From the NCBI RefSeq assembly GCF_008086045.1, contig NZ_VSEY01000041.1:1-64000 (forward strand): a stretch of DNA of 64,000 nt, given 5' to 3'. The notes under the pieces are model-generated. The model saw only the letters and a program-made list of their open reading frames with translations. It did not search any database and was not told the DNA's origin. The position numbers and the translations under genes are program-made. Source of the stretch: Nonomuraea sp. PA05 (lineage in GTDB: Bacteria > Actinomycetota > Actinomycetes > Streptosporangiales > Streptosporangiaceae). This document shows, piece by piece, positions 1 to 8,085 of the stretch (positions are counted from its first letter, which is position 1; each line of letters begins with the position of its first letter).

Positions 1-946
<946 letters not shown>

Positions 947-947
947 C

Positions 948-1586
948 CGCACGAGCCACTTCCAGATCTTCCAGCACGGCGCCGTGCCCGGTCTCATGCA
1001 GACCATGGCGTACGCGCGCGGGCACCTCTCGAAGATCATCGGCTTCCGCGGCATCCCGGACGACGTGGACGCCGCCGTCGAGGCGCGCATGAAGCAGCAG
1101 GAGGTCATGACGAACGGCACACGCCGCTTCGCCATCCTCATCGGTGAGCAGGCCCCGCACACCCTGTACGGCGGTCCGGAGGTCATGGCGGAGCAGTCGG
1201 ACAAGCTCACGGAGCTGACACGGCGCCCGAACGTCAGCCTCGGGGTCGTCATCCGGCGGGCCGAGACCGGCATCTGGCCGCCGGAGAACTTCTGGATCTA
1301 CGACACCGCACAGGTGCGCGTGGACACCGTCCCGGGACAGGTTCGCATCAAGGCTCCCGGCGACATCGCGCTGTGCGAGAAGGCGTTCCAGACCCTGTCC
1401 GGGTCAGCCGTCCACGGCGACGAAGCGCGTGCGCTCTTCGCGTCCGCGCGGCAGGCCTGGTCGCGCGAAGGCTCTGCGAGAAACATCAAGCGACATCGCG
1501 GCCCCTCGGGAGGCGGCTTCCGTGCCTTCCAGGCATGGACAACCGAACACCCGCACCCTCTCCGGCACACCGCCGTCGGCTCATGA
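948..1586 (+). pseudogene. Headless Scr1-type regulator remnant (DUF5753 domain only)
   Basis: The reading frame matches the DUF5753 effector half of Scr1/XRE-family regulators: VPGLMQTMAYAR, then a long helix with EARMKQQEVM, FAILIGEQAPHTLYGG and RPNVSLGVV. These proteins normally begin with an XRE helix-turn-helix of about 80 residues. Here none is present, because the homology begins immediately after the stop of the upstream gene (946). The first ATG is at 984, inside the domain. The last 35 residues (from about RNIKRHRG) no longer resemble the family, which suggests a frameshift or a new tail. Without a DNA-binding domain it cannot act as a classical repressor. I read it as a 5'-truncated pseudogene left by a rearrangement. 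Confidence 0.6.
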
Positions 1587-1604
1587 CCGCCTCGCCGGTC
1601 CGAA

Positions 1605-2039
1605 TCAGGCGACCCGGCCGTCGTACGTGTCGCGATTGGCGAGCACGTCATCCATGTGCGTCTCCGCCCAGGCCTTGATGCCGCGCATCATCTCGTGCAG
1701 AGAGAGCCCGAGGTCGGTCAGCTCGTACGTGACCGTGACGGGCACGGTCGGCGTCACGGTGCGCGTGACGAGGCCGTCGCGCTCCAGGGAGCGCAACGTC
1801 TGCGTGAGCATCTTCTGACTGACCCCTGCCAGCAGCCGGGACAGCTCCGAATACCGCATCGACCGTGGCCCGCCCGCGCAGCCTTCGTCCACCTCCAGCG
1901 AGCCGAGCGCGGCCAGGATCAGCGTGACCCACTTGTTGGAGATCCGATCGAGCAGCTTGCGGCTCGGGCATGCCGCCACGAAAGCGTCATAAGCCATCTT
2001 CTCCTGCGCCCTCTTCTGCGCCGCCGTCGTCGTCGCCAT
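1605..2039 (-). CDS. HxlR-family winged-helix transcriptional regulator
   Basis: This is a 144-residue protein with the HxlR hallmark near its N-terminus: a single Cys in ACPSRKLLDRISNKWVTLIL, followed by a winged helix (RYSELSRLLAGVSQKMLTQTLRSLERDGLVTR) and a wing ending PVTVTYELTDLGLSL. HxlR proteins act as dimers, and many sense aldehydes, quinones or oxidants through that Cys. The gene is divergent from the aldo/keto reductase at 2171, and the 131-bp spacer carries three overlapping inverted repeats. It most likely represses or activates the reductase and itself. Length is normal for the family. Confidence 0.9.
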   Translation of the reverse strand: MATTTAAQKRAQEKMAYDAFVAACPSRKLLDRISNKWVTLILAALGSLEVDEGCAGGPRSMRYSELSRLLAGVSQKMLTQTLRSLERDGLVTRTVTPTVPVTVTYELTDLGLSLHEMMRGIKAWAETHMDDVLANRDTYDGRVA

Positions 2040-2068
2040 CGACCGCTCCTCTGACCCGCCGGTGTCTT

Positions 2069-2111
2069 ACGCACTCTGAAGTGCGTACTTCCTGATAGGA
2101 AGTTACCTATC
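2069..2111. promoter_or_regulatory. Stacked palindromic operators between hxlR-type gene and pdxI-type gene
   Basis: Three inverted repeats sit end to end. ACGCACT-CTGA-AGTGCGT spans 2069-2086, ACTTCC-TGATA-GGAAGT spans 2087-2103, and GATAGG-AAGTTA-CCTATC spans 2094-2111. All arms are perfect. The second and third share sequence, so only one of them can form or be bound at a time. They lie between divergent genes and are the likely HxlR binding sites and promoter region. The binding protein is inferred from position. Confidence 0.65.
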
Positions 2112-2170
2112 CATACTGGAGCAAGGAGCCATCAGGCACCACCCTAAAGCTCGACACGAGAAGGCAGAAC

Positions 2171-3034
2171 ATGAGCACGTCTCTTCCCGGCGGCACCTGG
2201 ACCCTCGGCGACCTGACCGTCACCCGGTTCGGCTACGGCGCCATGCAGCTCGCCGGCCCGGGGGTGATGGGTCCCCCGGCTGACCGCGACAGCGCGCTCG
2301 CCGTCCTGCGCGAGATCGCCGACCTCGGCATCACCCACCTCGACACCAGTGACGCCTACGGCCCGCGCGTCACCAACCAGTTGATCCGCGAAGCGCTGCA
2401 CCCGTACCCCGAGTCGCTGCACATCGTGACCAAGGTCGGCGCGACCCGCGACGACCAGGGCGGCTGGCCGCCGGCCCGCAAGCCCGACGACATCCGCCGG
2501 GCCGTGCACGAGAACCTCGAATCCCTGGGGCTCGACGTGCTCGACGTGGTCAATCTCCGGCTCGGTGACGCCCAGGGGCCCCAGCCCGGCTCACTCGCCG
2601 AACCGTTCGAGACGCTCGCCGAGCTTCAGCGGCAGGGGCTCGTCCGGCATCTCGGGGTGAGCAACGCGACGGCGGAACAGGTCGCGGAGGCGCGGGCCAT
2701 CGCGCCGATCGTGTGCGTGCAGAACATGTACAACCTCGCCTACCGGCAGGACGACGAGTTGATCGACGAGCTTGCCGAGCAGGGCGTCGCTTACGTGCCC
2801 TTCTTCCCGCTCGGCGGCTTCAGCCCGCTGCAGTCGGCGGGGTTGTCCGCGGTTGCCGAGCGATTGGATGCGACGCCGATGTCCGTGGCTCTGGCTTGGT
2901 TGCTGCGCCGGTCGCCGAACATCCTGCTCATTCCCGGGACGTCCTCGGTGGCGCATCTGCGGGAGAACGTCGGCGGGGCCGGGTTGTCGCTTTCCGATGA
3001 GGAGCTCGCCGAGCTGGACAAGATAGCCCGGTAG
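2171..3034 (+). CDS. pdxI: Aldo/keto reductase, PdxI/YdbC type (pyridoxal reductase-like)
   Basis: This 287-residue TIM-barrel reductase follows Escherichia coli YdbC/PdxI closely along its length. Shared blocks include RFGYGAMQLAGPGV, the LDTSDAYGP block, LGLDVLDVVNLR, YVPFFPLGGF and SPNILLIPGTSSVAHLREN. PdxI reduces pyridoxal to pyridoxine with NADPH. The catalytic residues Asp58, Tyr63 and Lys88 are visible. The usual His of the tetrad is Asn128 (VVNLR), as in PdxI. The start is the ATG at 2171, with AAGGCAGAAC upstream. It is divergent from the HxlR-type regulator, which suggests induction by an aldehyde or carbonyl stress. The physiological substrate here is inferred by homology only. 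Confidence 0.85.
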   Translation: MSTSLPGGTWTLGDLTVTRFGYGAMQLAGPGVMGPPADRDSALAVLREIADLGITHLDTSDAYGPRVTNQLIREALHPYPESLHIVTKVGATRDDQGGWPPARKPDDIRRAVHENLESLGLDVLDVVNLRLGDAQGPQPGSLAEPFETLAELQRQGLVRHLGVSNATAEQVAEARAIAPIVCVQNMYNLAYRQDDELIDELAEQGVAYVPFFPLGGFSPLQSAGLSAVAERLDATPMSVALAWLLRRSPNILLIPGTSSVAHLRENVGGAGLSLSDEELAELDKIAR

Positions 3035-3051
3035 GGGTCTTGGACGACCTC

Positions 3052-4590
3052 TCACCCAAGGGTTGAGCTCGGCGCGATGCCGGTGTCAGGCCGAGACGCC
3101 GCGGGCGCGGAGACGTGCGGGTGCTCGCGGGCGAAGATCGCACCGAGGGCCGCGGCGAGGACGGGAAGACCGGTGACGATCACCACGACCGCCGGCCACG
3201 GGGTCTCGAACGGCACCCGTGCCGGGTCCTCCCACGCGCTACGCACCGTCAGCGGCCACAGCAGCAACATCCCGGCCGGACCTCCGGCGACCGCGCCGAG
3301 CACCGTCCCGCACAGGGCGCTCAGACCCGCGCGGGAGGCGCAGAACCAGCGGAAGGCCGCGGCCGACCCGTTGCCCGCGCGTCGCATGACGCGGGCCTGG
3401 CGCGCGTTCGCGGCGACGCCGAAGCCGGACGACAGCGAGCACCCGACGGCGGCGAGGAACGCCGCCGCGGCGAAGAGCAGCCACCCGGTCGAGGCCTGGA
3501 AGCCTCGTTCGACGTAAATGTCCGCGAGCGCGTCGTCCAGCAGGTCGTCGAGACGCTGCTGCTCCTCGGCCGTGACCCGGTGGAGGGTGGGGTCGACGAT
3601 CAGCTCGGCGGGCTGGAGCTGGAAACCGAGGTCCCGGACGAGTTCGGCGGGGACGAAGATCGTCTGCATGTAGGGGTCGGCTGGCTTGGCGACGGCCGCG
3701 CGGACGGTCTTGGTCTGCGTGGTCTCGTCGTCCTTGTGCAGCTCGTAAAAGAGGTTCACCGAGTCGACCTGCACGCCGGCGGACGTGACCACTACTGCCG
3801 TGCTCTCGTCGTACGGCGTCGATTGGTCGCCTGTGAGGTACCGCAGCAGCTTCTCGTCACCGATGACGTGATGTCCGTAGACGGCCTCCTCCGGCATCTC
3901 GATGTTCTCCGCTGCGGCGTTGAAAAACCGAGAGGAGTCCGGAACGGTCTCATTCTGGACGATCGGCACGCCCGGCAGTTCCCGCTCGATCGCCGCTCGT
4001 ATGGTGGCCGCGTCCACGGCTGAGAAGGGCTCCAGGTACACGTAGCGCGACTGGACTAGTAAGCTGCCCGGCCTTCCTTGGGGAAGGTACTCGGCCCTGC
4101 TCTGCGTCGTCTCGCCCACCGCGATGATCGTCAGCGCGAGGCCGAAGCCCGACGTCAGCATCACCAGAGTGATCGCGACCACCGCACGGGCACGACGCTG
4201 GGTCAGATCGCGGACGGCAAGGCGGAAGGGCGACGGCAGCCGTTCGGCGACCGGGCCGAGGGTCTCCAGCAGCCACGAAGGCAGCGGGCCAAGACCGGCG
4301 GCGAGCACGCCCGCGCCGACGAGGGTGATCAGTAGCACCCCGAGGGATTCCAAGGCGCCGTAACGCGAATCCCCACTTGCCAGCCACGCGCCGAGCCCCA
4401 TCAGCCAGACGCCCGCGAACGAGGCGAACAGCCCCAGGACGACGGCTTTCCTGCTCATGGGCTCGTGGCGATCGGACGGGGCGGAGAGCCGCGCGGCGGG
4501 GATGGTCGCCGCCGCGATGCTCAGGGGGAGACCCACGAAACCGGCTATGAGCAGTGCCATGATGGCGGAGAAGACAAGATCGGAAAACAT
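3052..4590 (-). CDS. FtsX-like ABC permease, half-length and orphan
   Basis: About 512 residues from the ATG at 4590 (MFSDLVFSAIMALLIAGF). An upstream in-frame ATG at 4710 would add 40 residues with no hydrophobic or family character, so I reject it. Membrane helices lie near residues 4-25, 50-70 and 80-105. The ARDLTQRR-type coupling segment and helix follow at 130-165, then a 190-residue outer domain, then three C-terminal helices. This is the C-terminal half of the actinobacterial FtsX/MacB-like permeases, which usually reach 800 residues and pair with an ATPase. No ATPase or N-terminal half is nearby, so the gene is either a remnant or uses a distant partner. No strong Shine-Dalgarno sequence is seen. 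Confidence 0.65.
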   Translation of the reverse strand: MFSDLVFSAIMALLIAGFVGLPLSIAAATIPAARLSAPSDRHEPMSRKAVVLGLFASFAGVWLMGLGAWLASGDSRYGALESLGVLLITLVGAGVLAAGLGPLPSWLLETLGPVAERLPSPFRLAVRDLTQRRARAVVAITLVMLTSGFGLALTIIAVGETTQSRAEYLPQGRPGSLLVQSRYVYLEPFSAVDAATIRAAIERELPGVPIVQNETVPDSSRFFNAAAENIEMPEEAVYGHHVIGDEKLLRYLTGDQSTPYDESTAVVVTSAGVQVDSVNLFYELHKDDETTQTKTVRAAVAKPADPYMQTIFVPAELVRDLGFQLQPAELIVDPTLHRVTAEEQQRLDDLLDDALADIYVERGFQASTGWLLFAAAAFLAAVGCSLSSGFGVAANARQARVMRRAGNGSAAAFRWFCASRAGLSALCGTVLGAVAGGPAGMLLLWPLTVRSAWEDPARVPFETPWPAVVVIVTGLPVLAAALGAIFAREHPHVSAPAASRPDTGIAPSSTLG

Positions 4591-4740
4591 GGCGGAATGG
4601 TAGTGAGCCGCCACGGCGCACACAGGATCCAAGGGGGGCGCAGATCGTGCGGGGGCTTGGGCGCGCCCGCACCGGGTGCTGGCCGACGATGGCTCTTCCC
4701 GGGAACGCACCGATCCAAGAGGTGATCTCGAACGCGCTGG

Positions 4741-5148
4741 TTAGCGAGGGATAACCACGGCCTTCACGCCAGGCAAGTCACCGAAAGAGGCGGACGAGTC
4801 CATCGTTATGACGGTTCTTGCCGTGGCGGCCGCAGTCGCAGCGATCAACAAGTCGTACGCGCCCCTCTTCTTGCCTTCCAAGCGGGTATGCGCGAGGAGC
4901 CGTGCATGGACCCTCGCCACATCCGTTGTGTACTCCTCGACTGGGATCAACGCGAGAACCTCGTCGACGAATGTCTGCCGACCCGTGCGACGCGCGCCAT
5001 CCGCCAACTCCACGCCAACGAGCAGCTCCGCCACCGTAATGGCGGCGATGGCGACATCATCCGCGTCTCCAATGACATCACCCGCAGCGGCCTTCCCCCG
5101 CTCCGCGGCGATGAGTACCCCGGTGTCAAGGATCAGGCGTCGGGCCAT
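4741..5148 (-). CDS. vapC: VapC-family PIN-domain ribonuclease toxin
   Basis: This 135-residue PIN domain protein shows the conserved acidic residues: Asp8 in LILDTGVLIAAER, Glu in TVAELLVGVE, Asp in GAYDLLIAATA and Asp in ITMDSSASFGDLPG. These coordinate Mg2+ for RNA cleavage. VapC toxins cut tRNA or rRNA and are held inactive by the cognate antitoxin. It overlaps the 3' end of the antitoxin gene by 16 bp, which supports coupled translation with the antitoxin made first. Length is typical. Confidence 0.9.
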   Translation of the reverse strand: MARRLILDTGVLIAAERGKAAAGDVIGDADDVAIAAITVAELLVGVELADGARRTGRQTFVDEVLALIPVEEYTTDVARVHARLLAHTRLEGKKRGAYDLLIAATAAATARTVITMDSSASFGDLPGVKAVVIPR

Positions 5149-5393
5149 GTGCCCCTCATCTCGTCGTCGACAACTTCCCTGGCCGCAGCGACATCGGCTT
5201 CGAAGTCACTGTCCAGGTCGCGTGCGCTTCTGGCCAGGAACGCCTTGACCATACGGCCTGGTGCGGCGGAAGCGGGGGTGATCACCGCAATTTGTTTCCC
5301 GCCACGCGTGACCACGATGGTCTCGCCTCGCTCGGCCTCGTCGAGAACCGCAGCGAAGCTTCGTGATGCTTCTGTAGCAGTCAACACCTTCAT
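5133..5393 (-). CDS. Phd/YefM-family antitoxin
   Basis: The 86-residue protein opens with KVLTATEASRSFAAVLDEAERGETIVVTRGGKQIAVI, the Phd/YefM DNA-binding fold. It is followed by a disordered acidic C-terminus (SDFEADVAAAREVVDDEM) that would thread into the PIN toxin. It neutralises the downstream VapC and should autorepress the operon through the palindrome that touches its start codon. The start at 5393 has no Shine-Dalgarno sequence. A GATAAT box lies 8 nt upstream of the ATG on this strand, so the message is probably leaderless. Confidence 0.88.
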   Translation of the reverse strand: MKVLTATEASRSFAAVLDEAERGETIVVTRGGKQIAVITPASAAPGRMVKAFLARSARDLDSDFEADVAAAREVVDDEMRGTWPDA

Positions 5394-5414
5394 GGAATCA
5401 GATTATCTGATCCC
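5394..5414 (-). promoter_or_regulatory. Toxin-antitoxin operator and likely leaderless promoter
   Basis: ATCAGAT-T-ATCTGAT (5397-5411) is a perfect inverted repeat, with GG/CC pairs extending it to 5394-5414. On the minus strand it contains GATAAT, a good -10 hexamer ending 8 nt before the antitoxin ATG. Transcription would therefore begin at or next to the start codon. Binding of the Phd/VapC complex here would block RNA polymerase directly. The -35 element is not obvious. Confidence 0.6.
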
Positions 5415-5454
5415 ATCCTCGTGAGTGCAGGGAAATCCGCGCGAGACAAGTAGC

Positions 5455-5631
5455 CAACGGCCCATCCGGCAAATGGGCAACAGAGCGGGCGAGAGCGCCG
5501 CAGGCGCCGGGGGTGCGCCGCAAGGCGCCAAATCAAAAACGCCTGAGCTCCACGGCGCGAAGCGCCTCCACGCGAAGCCCTTTCGGGGCGGGCTCCCAAC
5601 GGCCCACCCGGTAACCGGGCAACGGGTGGGC
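5455..5631. repeat. Hairpin-rich spacer between lacI-type gene and antitoxin
   Basis: This non-coding spacer carries a run of short stem-loops. They include GCCCAT/ATGGGC at 5460-5478, GCGCC/GGCGC-type stems in 5490-5530, GGCGC-GAA-GCGCC near 5552, GCCC-TTTC-GGGGC near 5577, and a 9-bp stem GCCCACCCG/CGGGTGGGC at 5602-5631. The first and last hairpins share the frame CCAACGGCCCAyCCGGyAA, so they are diverged copies of one unit. The last one can serve as a terminator for the lacI-type gene, although no T-tract follows. It looks like a REP-type or regulatory element rather than a gene. Confidence 0.45.
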
Positions 5632-5641
5632 GAAGCCGGGG

Positions 5642-6652
5642 TTACTCGTACCGCGCCGTGCTGTCCCGAACGATGAGCTCCGTGGCCAGTTCCACCCGCT
5701 TGGTCTCCGGAACCTCCCCATGCCCCATCGCCAGCACAGTCCGCGTAGCCAACGCCGCCATCTCCTGCAACGGCTGCCGCACGGTGGTCAACGGCGGCCA
5801 AGCCGACTTGGCCAGCGGCAGGTCGTCGAACCCGACGACGCTCAGGTCCTCAGGCACCCGCAACCCACGCTGCCGGGCAGCCTCGAAGACCCCGAACGCC
5901 ATCAGGTCGCTCCCAGCGAAGATCGCCGTAGGCGGCTCAGGCAGGGAGAGCAGGGCGTGCCCCTGGTCGTGCCCGGACTCGACCAGGAACGTGCCGCGCC
6001 TGATCAAGTCAGGCACGACGGGAAGGCCGGCGGTCTCGAGAGCCGCCCGGTAACCGTCTATACGCGCCTGACTGCACAGCATGTCGGCGGGGCCGCTGAT
6101 CATGCCGATCCGCCGGTGGCCGAGTTCGAGGAGGTGGCGGGTGGCGGCGAGGCCGCCGTTCCAGTTGGTGGCGCCGACCGAGATGACGCCGGGTGCGGGC
6201 TCGCCTTCGGGGTCGACCACGGCGAACGGCAGGGAGCGCGCGCTGAGCTGGGCCTGGATGCCGGTCGAAAGTCGCGAGGCGACTATCACCACGCCGTCCG
6301 TGCGCCGGGCCGCGAGGCGTTCGAGCCAGTCACGGCCCGGGCCCGCGTGCGTGTGGAGGACCGAGATGACGACGCTGGCGCCGGCTTCGTGGGCCGCGCT
6401 TTCCGCCCCTCGGACGATTTCCATGGCCCAGGGTGACTCGATCTCCGCGAAGACCAGGTCCACCAGGCCGGCCGGGGTGTCGTCCTGGCTGATGCGCCGC
6501 TGGTAGCCGTGCTCCTGCAGTAGCCGTTCGACCCTGTGGCGGGTCGCCGGAGCGACCTCCGGACGCCCGTTGATGACCTTCGAGACCGTCGGTATGGAGA
6601 CCCCGGCCTCCTCCGCGATCAGTGCGATCGTCACCCGCCTCTTCGCTGACAC
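5642..6652 (-). CDS. LacI-family transcriptional repressor (sugar operon)
   Basis: 336 residues. The N-terminal helix-turn-helix is RVTIALIAEEAGVSIPTVSKVINGRPEVAPATRHRVERLLQEHGYQ. A periplasmic-binding-like effector domain follows (LVDLVFAEIESPWAMEIVRG, RRIGMISGPADM, PTAIFAGSDLMAFGVFEAARQRGLRVPEDLSVVGFDDLPLA). It is divergent from the sugar importer that begins at 6796. Two CGAAA-n-TTTCG palindromes occur, one just upstream of this gene and one just downstream of the importer promoter. It therefore represses both units until an imported sugar binds. The ligand is unknown. Confidence 0.93.
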   Translation of the reverse strand: MSAKRRVTIALIAEEAGVSIPTVSKVINGRPEVAPATRHRVERLLQEHGYQRRISQDDTPAGLVDLVFAEIESPWAMEIVRGAESAAHEAGASVVISVLHTHAGPGRDWLERLAARRTDGVVIVASRLSTGIQAQLSARSLPFAVVDPEGEPAPGVISVGATNWNGGLAATRHLLELGHRRIGMISGPADMLCSQARIDGYRAALETAGLPVVPDLIRRGTFLVESGHDQGHALLSLPEPPTAIFAGSDLMAFGVFEAARQRGLRVPEDLSVVGFDDLPLAKSAWPPLTTVRQPLQEMAALATRTVLAMGHGEVPETKRVELATELIVRDSTARYE

Positions 6653-6667
6653 AAATCGGGAGTGTAT

Positions 6668-6680
6668 CCGAAAGTTTCGG
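6668..6680. promoter_or_regulatory. LacI-type operator O1 (autoregulation)
   Basis: CCGAAA-G-TTTCGG is a perfect 13-bp palindrome 15 bp upstream of the lacI-type start codon. It shares its core with the site at 6764-6774, so the same repressor probably reads both. Confidence 0.7.
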
Positions 6681-6705
6681 TTTGGGATCGCTCCCGGTCG
6701 AGGTG

Positions 6706-6735
6706 TTGACGCTTTACATGACGTTTACCTACGAT
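6706..6735 (+). promoter_or_regulatory. Promoter of sugar importer operon
   Basis: A -35 box TTGACG (6706-6711) and a -10 box TACGAT (6730-6735) are separated by 18 bp. This is a good match to the housekeeping sigma consensus in actinomycetes. It points toward the substrate-binding protein gene at 6796, whose Shine-Dalgarno AGGAAGGA lies at 6783-6790. Confidence 0.65.
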
Positions 6736-6763
6736 CGCGCCAAAGAAATTATCGGGGGGTTCA

Positions 6764-6774
6764 CGAAACTTTCG
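6764..6774. promoter_or_regulatory. LacI-type operator O2 (importer operon)
   Basis: CGAAA-C-TTTCG is a perfect palindrome lying about 28 bp downstream of the -10 box and upstream of the ribosome binding site. It sits where a bound repressor would block early elongation. Together with the site at 6668-6680, 96 bp away, it could support looping. Confidence 0.7.
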
Positions 6775-6795
6775 CCAAGCTGAGGAAGGAACCCC

Positions 6796-8085
6796 ATGAA
6801 ACGCAGTCTGGTGTTAGTCGCGGCCGCGGTGCTCCTGGCCGGCTGCGGTGGTGGTGGCGGCGGGGACGCGGCGCCTCAGCAGAGCTCGGGCGGCGCGCCC
6901 GCGAAGGTCACGCTGGAGTGGTGGCACCTCTCGACCGCCGAGCCGCTGAAGTCCCTCTGGGCGCAGCGCGCCAAGGAGTTCGAGGCCAAGAACCCGCACG
7001 TCACGATCAAGGCCACGGTCCTGGAGAACGAGGCCTACAAGGCCAAGCTGACCACGATCACGCAGTCGGGCAACGCGCCCGACGTCTTCGCCTCGTGGGG
7101 CGGCGGCGTGCTCAAGCAGCAGATCGACGCCGGCCTGGTCAAGGACATCTCCGGCGACGTCGCCGACGTGCTGCCGAACTTCACGCCGGCGGCGCTCAGC
7201 GCGTACCAACTGGACGGCAAGACGTACGGCCTGCCGACCGACATCGGGCTGGTGGGTTTCTGGTACAACAAGAAACTTTTCGAGAAGGCGGGCATCACGG
7301 AGCCGCCCGCCACCTGGTCGGCGTTCCTGGAGAACGTCAAGAAGCTGAAGACCGCGGGCGTCACCCCGATCGCGCTGGCCGGTAAGGAGAAGTGGCCCGG
7401 CCACTACTACTGGGCCTACCTCGCGATGCGCATCGCCGGTCTGGACGCGCTCAAGCAGGCGGCCGTCGACCACGACTTCACCAAGCCCGACTTCGTGGCC
7501 GCCGGCCAGCAGGTGAAGGCGCTGGCCGACCTGCAGCCGTTCCAGAAGGGCTTCCTGGGCGCGGCCTACTCCACGCCCGACGGCCAGTCCGCCACGGTCA
7601 GCAACGGCAAGGCGGCGATGGAGCTGATGGGCCAGTGGGCGCCGAGCGTGCAGGCGGACGCGGGCAAGGGCCTCGGCGAGGACCTGGGCTTCTTCCCGTT
7701 CCCCGCGGTCGAGGGCGGCAAGGGCTCGGCCGGTGACGCGTTCGGCGGTGGCGGCGGGCTGACCGTCGGCTCGGACGCGCCGAAGGAGGCCGTCGACTTC
7801 GTCAAGTTCATGACGGAGATGGGCAACCACTCCAAGGCCGTGGAGTCCGGCGGCGTGCTGCCGGTGCTCAAGGGCGAGGAGAGCGCGGTCAAGGACCCGA
7901 ACCTCAAGCAGGTGGCGACGCTGCTGGCCGGCGCCAGCGGCTACCAGCTCTACCTGGACCAGGCCTACCCGCCGGCCGTCGGCCAGCAGGTCAACGACAG
8001 CGTGGCCGAGCTGATCGCCGGGACGAAGACGCCTGAAGAGGTCGGGGCGGACATCAGCGAAGTGGCCAAGAGCGAAGCCGGATGA
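6796..8085 (+). CDS. Sugar ABC transporter substrate-binding lipoprotein
   Basis: 429 residues with a lipoprotein signal, LVLVAAAVLLAGC (Cys17 lipidated), a Gly-rich linker, then a family 1 extracellular solute-binding fold. Visible blocks are KVTLEWWHLSTAEP, APDVFASWGGGVLKQQID, YGLPTDIGLVGFWYNKKLFEKAGI, PATWSAFLENVKKLKTAGVTPIALAGKEKWP and KAAMELMGQWAPS. Many aromatic residues suggest an oligosaccharide ligand. A strong AGGAAGGA precedes the ATG. It is the first gene of an importer operon with two permeases and a GH5 enzyme. No ATPase gene is present, so a shared MsiK-like ATPase must energise it. Confidence 0.93.
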   Translation: MKRSLVLVAAAVLLAGCGGGGGGDAAPQQSSGGAPAKVTLEWWHLSTAEPLKSLWAQRAKEFEAKNPHVTIKATVLENEAYKAKLTTITQSGNAPDVFASWGGGVLKQQIDAGLVKDISGDVADVLPNFTPAALSAYQLDGKTYGLPTDIGLVGFWYNKKLFEKAGITEPPATWSAFLENVKKLKTAGVTPIALAGKEKWPGHYYWAYLAMRIAGLDALKQAAVDHDFTKPDFVAAGQQVKALADLQPFQKGFLGAAYSTPDGQSATVSNGKAAMELMGQWAPSVQADAGKGLGEDLGFFPFPAVEGGKGSAGDAFGGGGGLTVGSDAPKEAVDFVKFMTEMGNHSKAVESGGVLPVLKGEESAVKDPNLKQVATLLAGASGYQLYLDQAYPPAVGQQVNDSVAELIAGTKTPEEVGADISEVAKSEAG

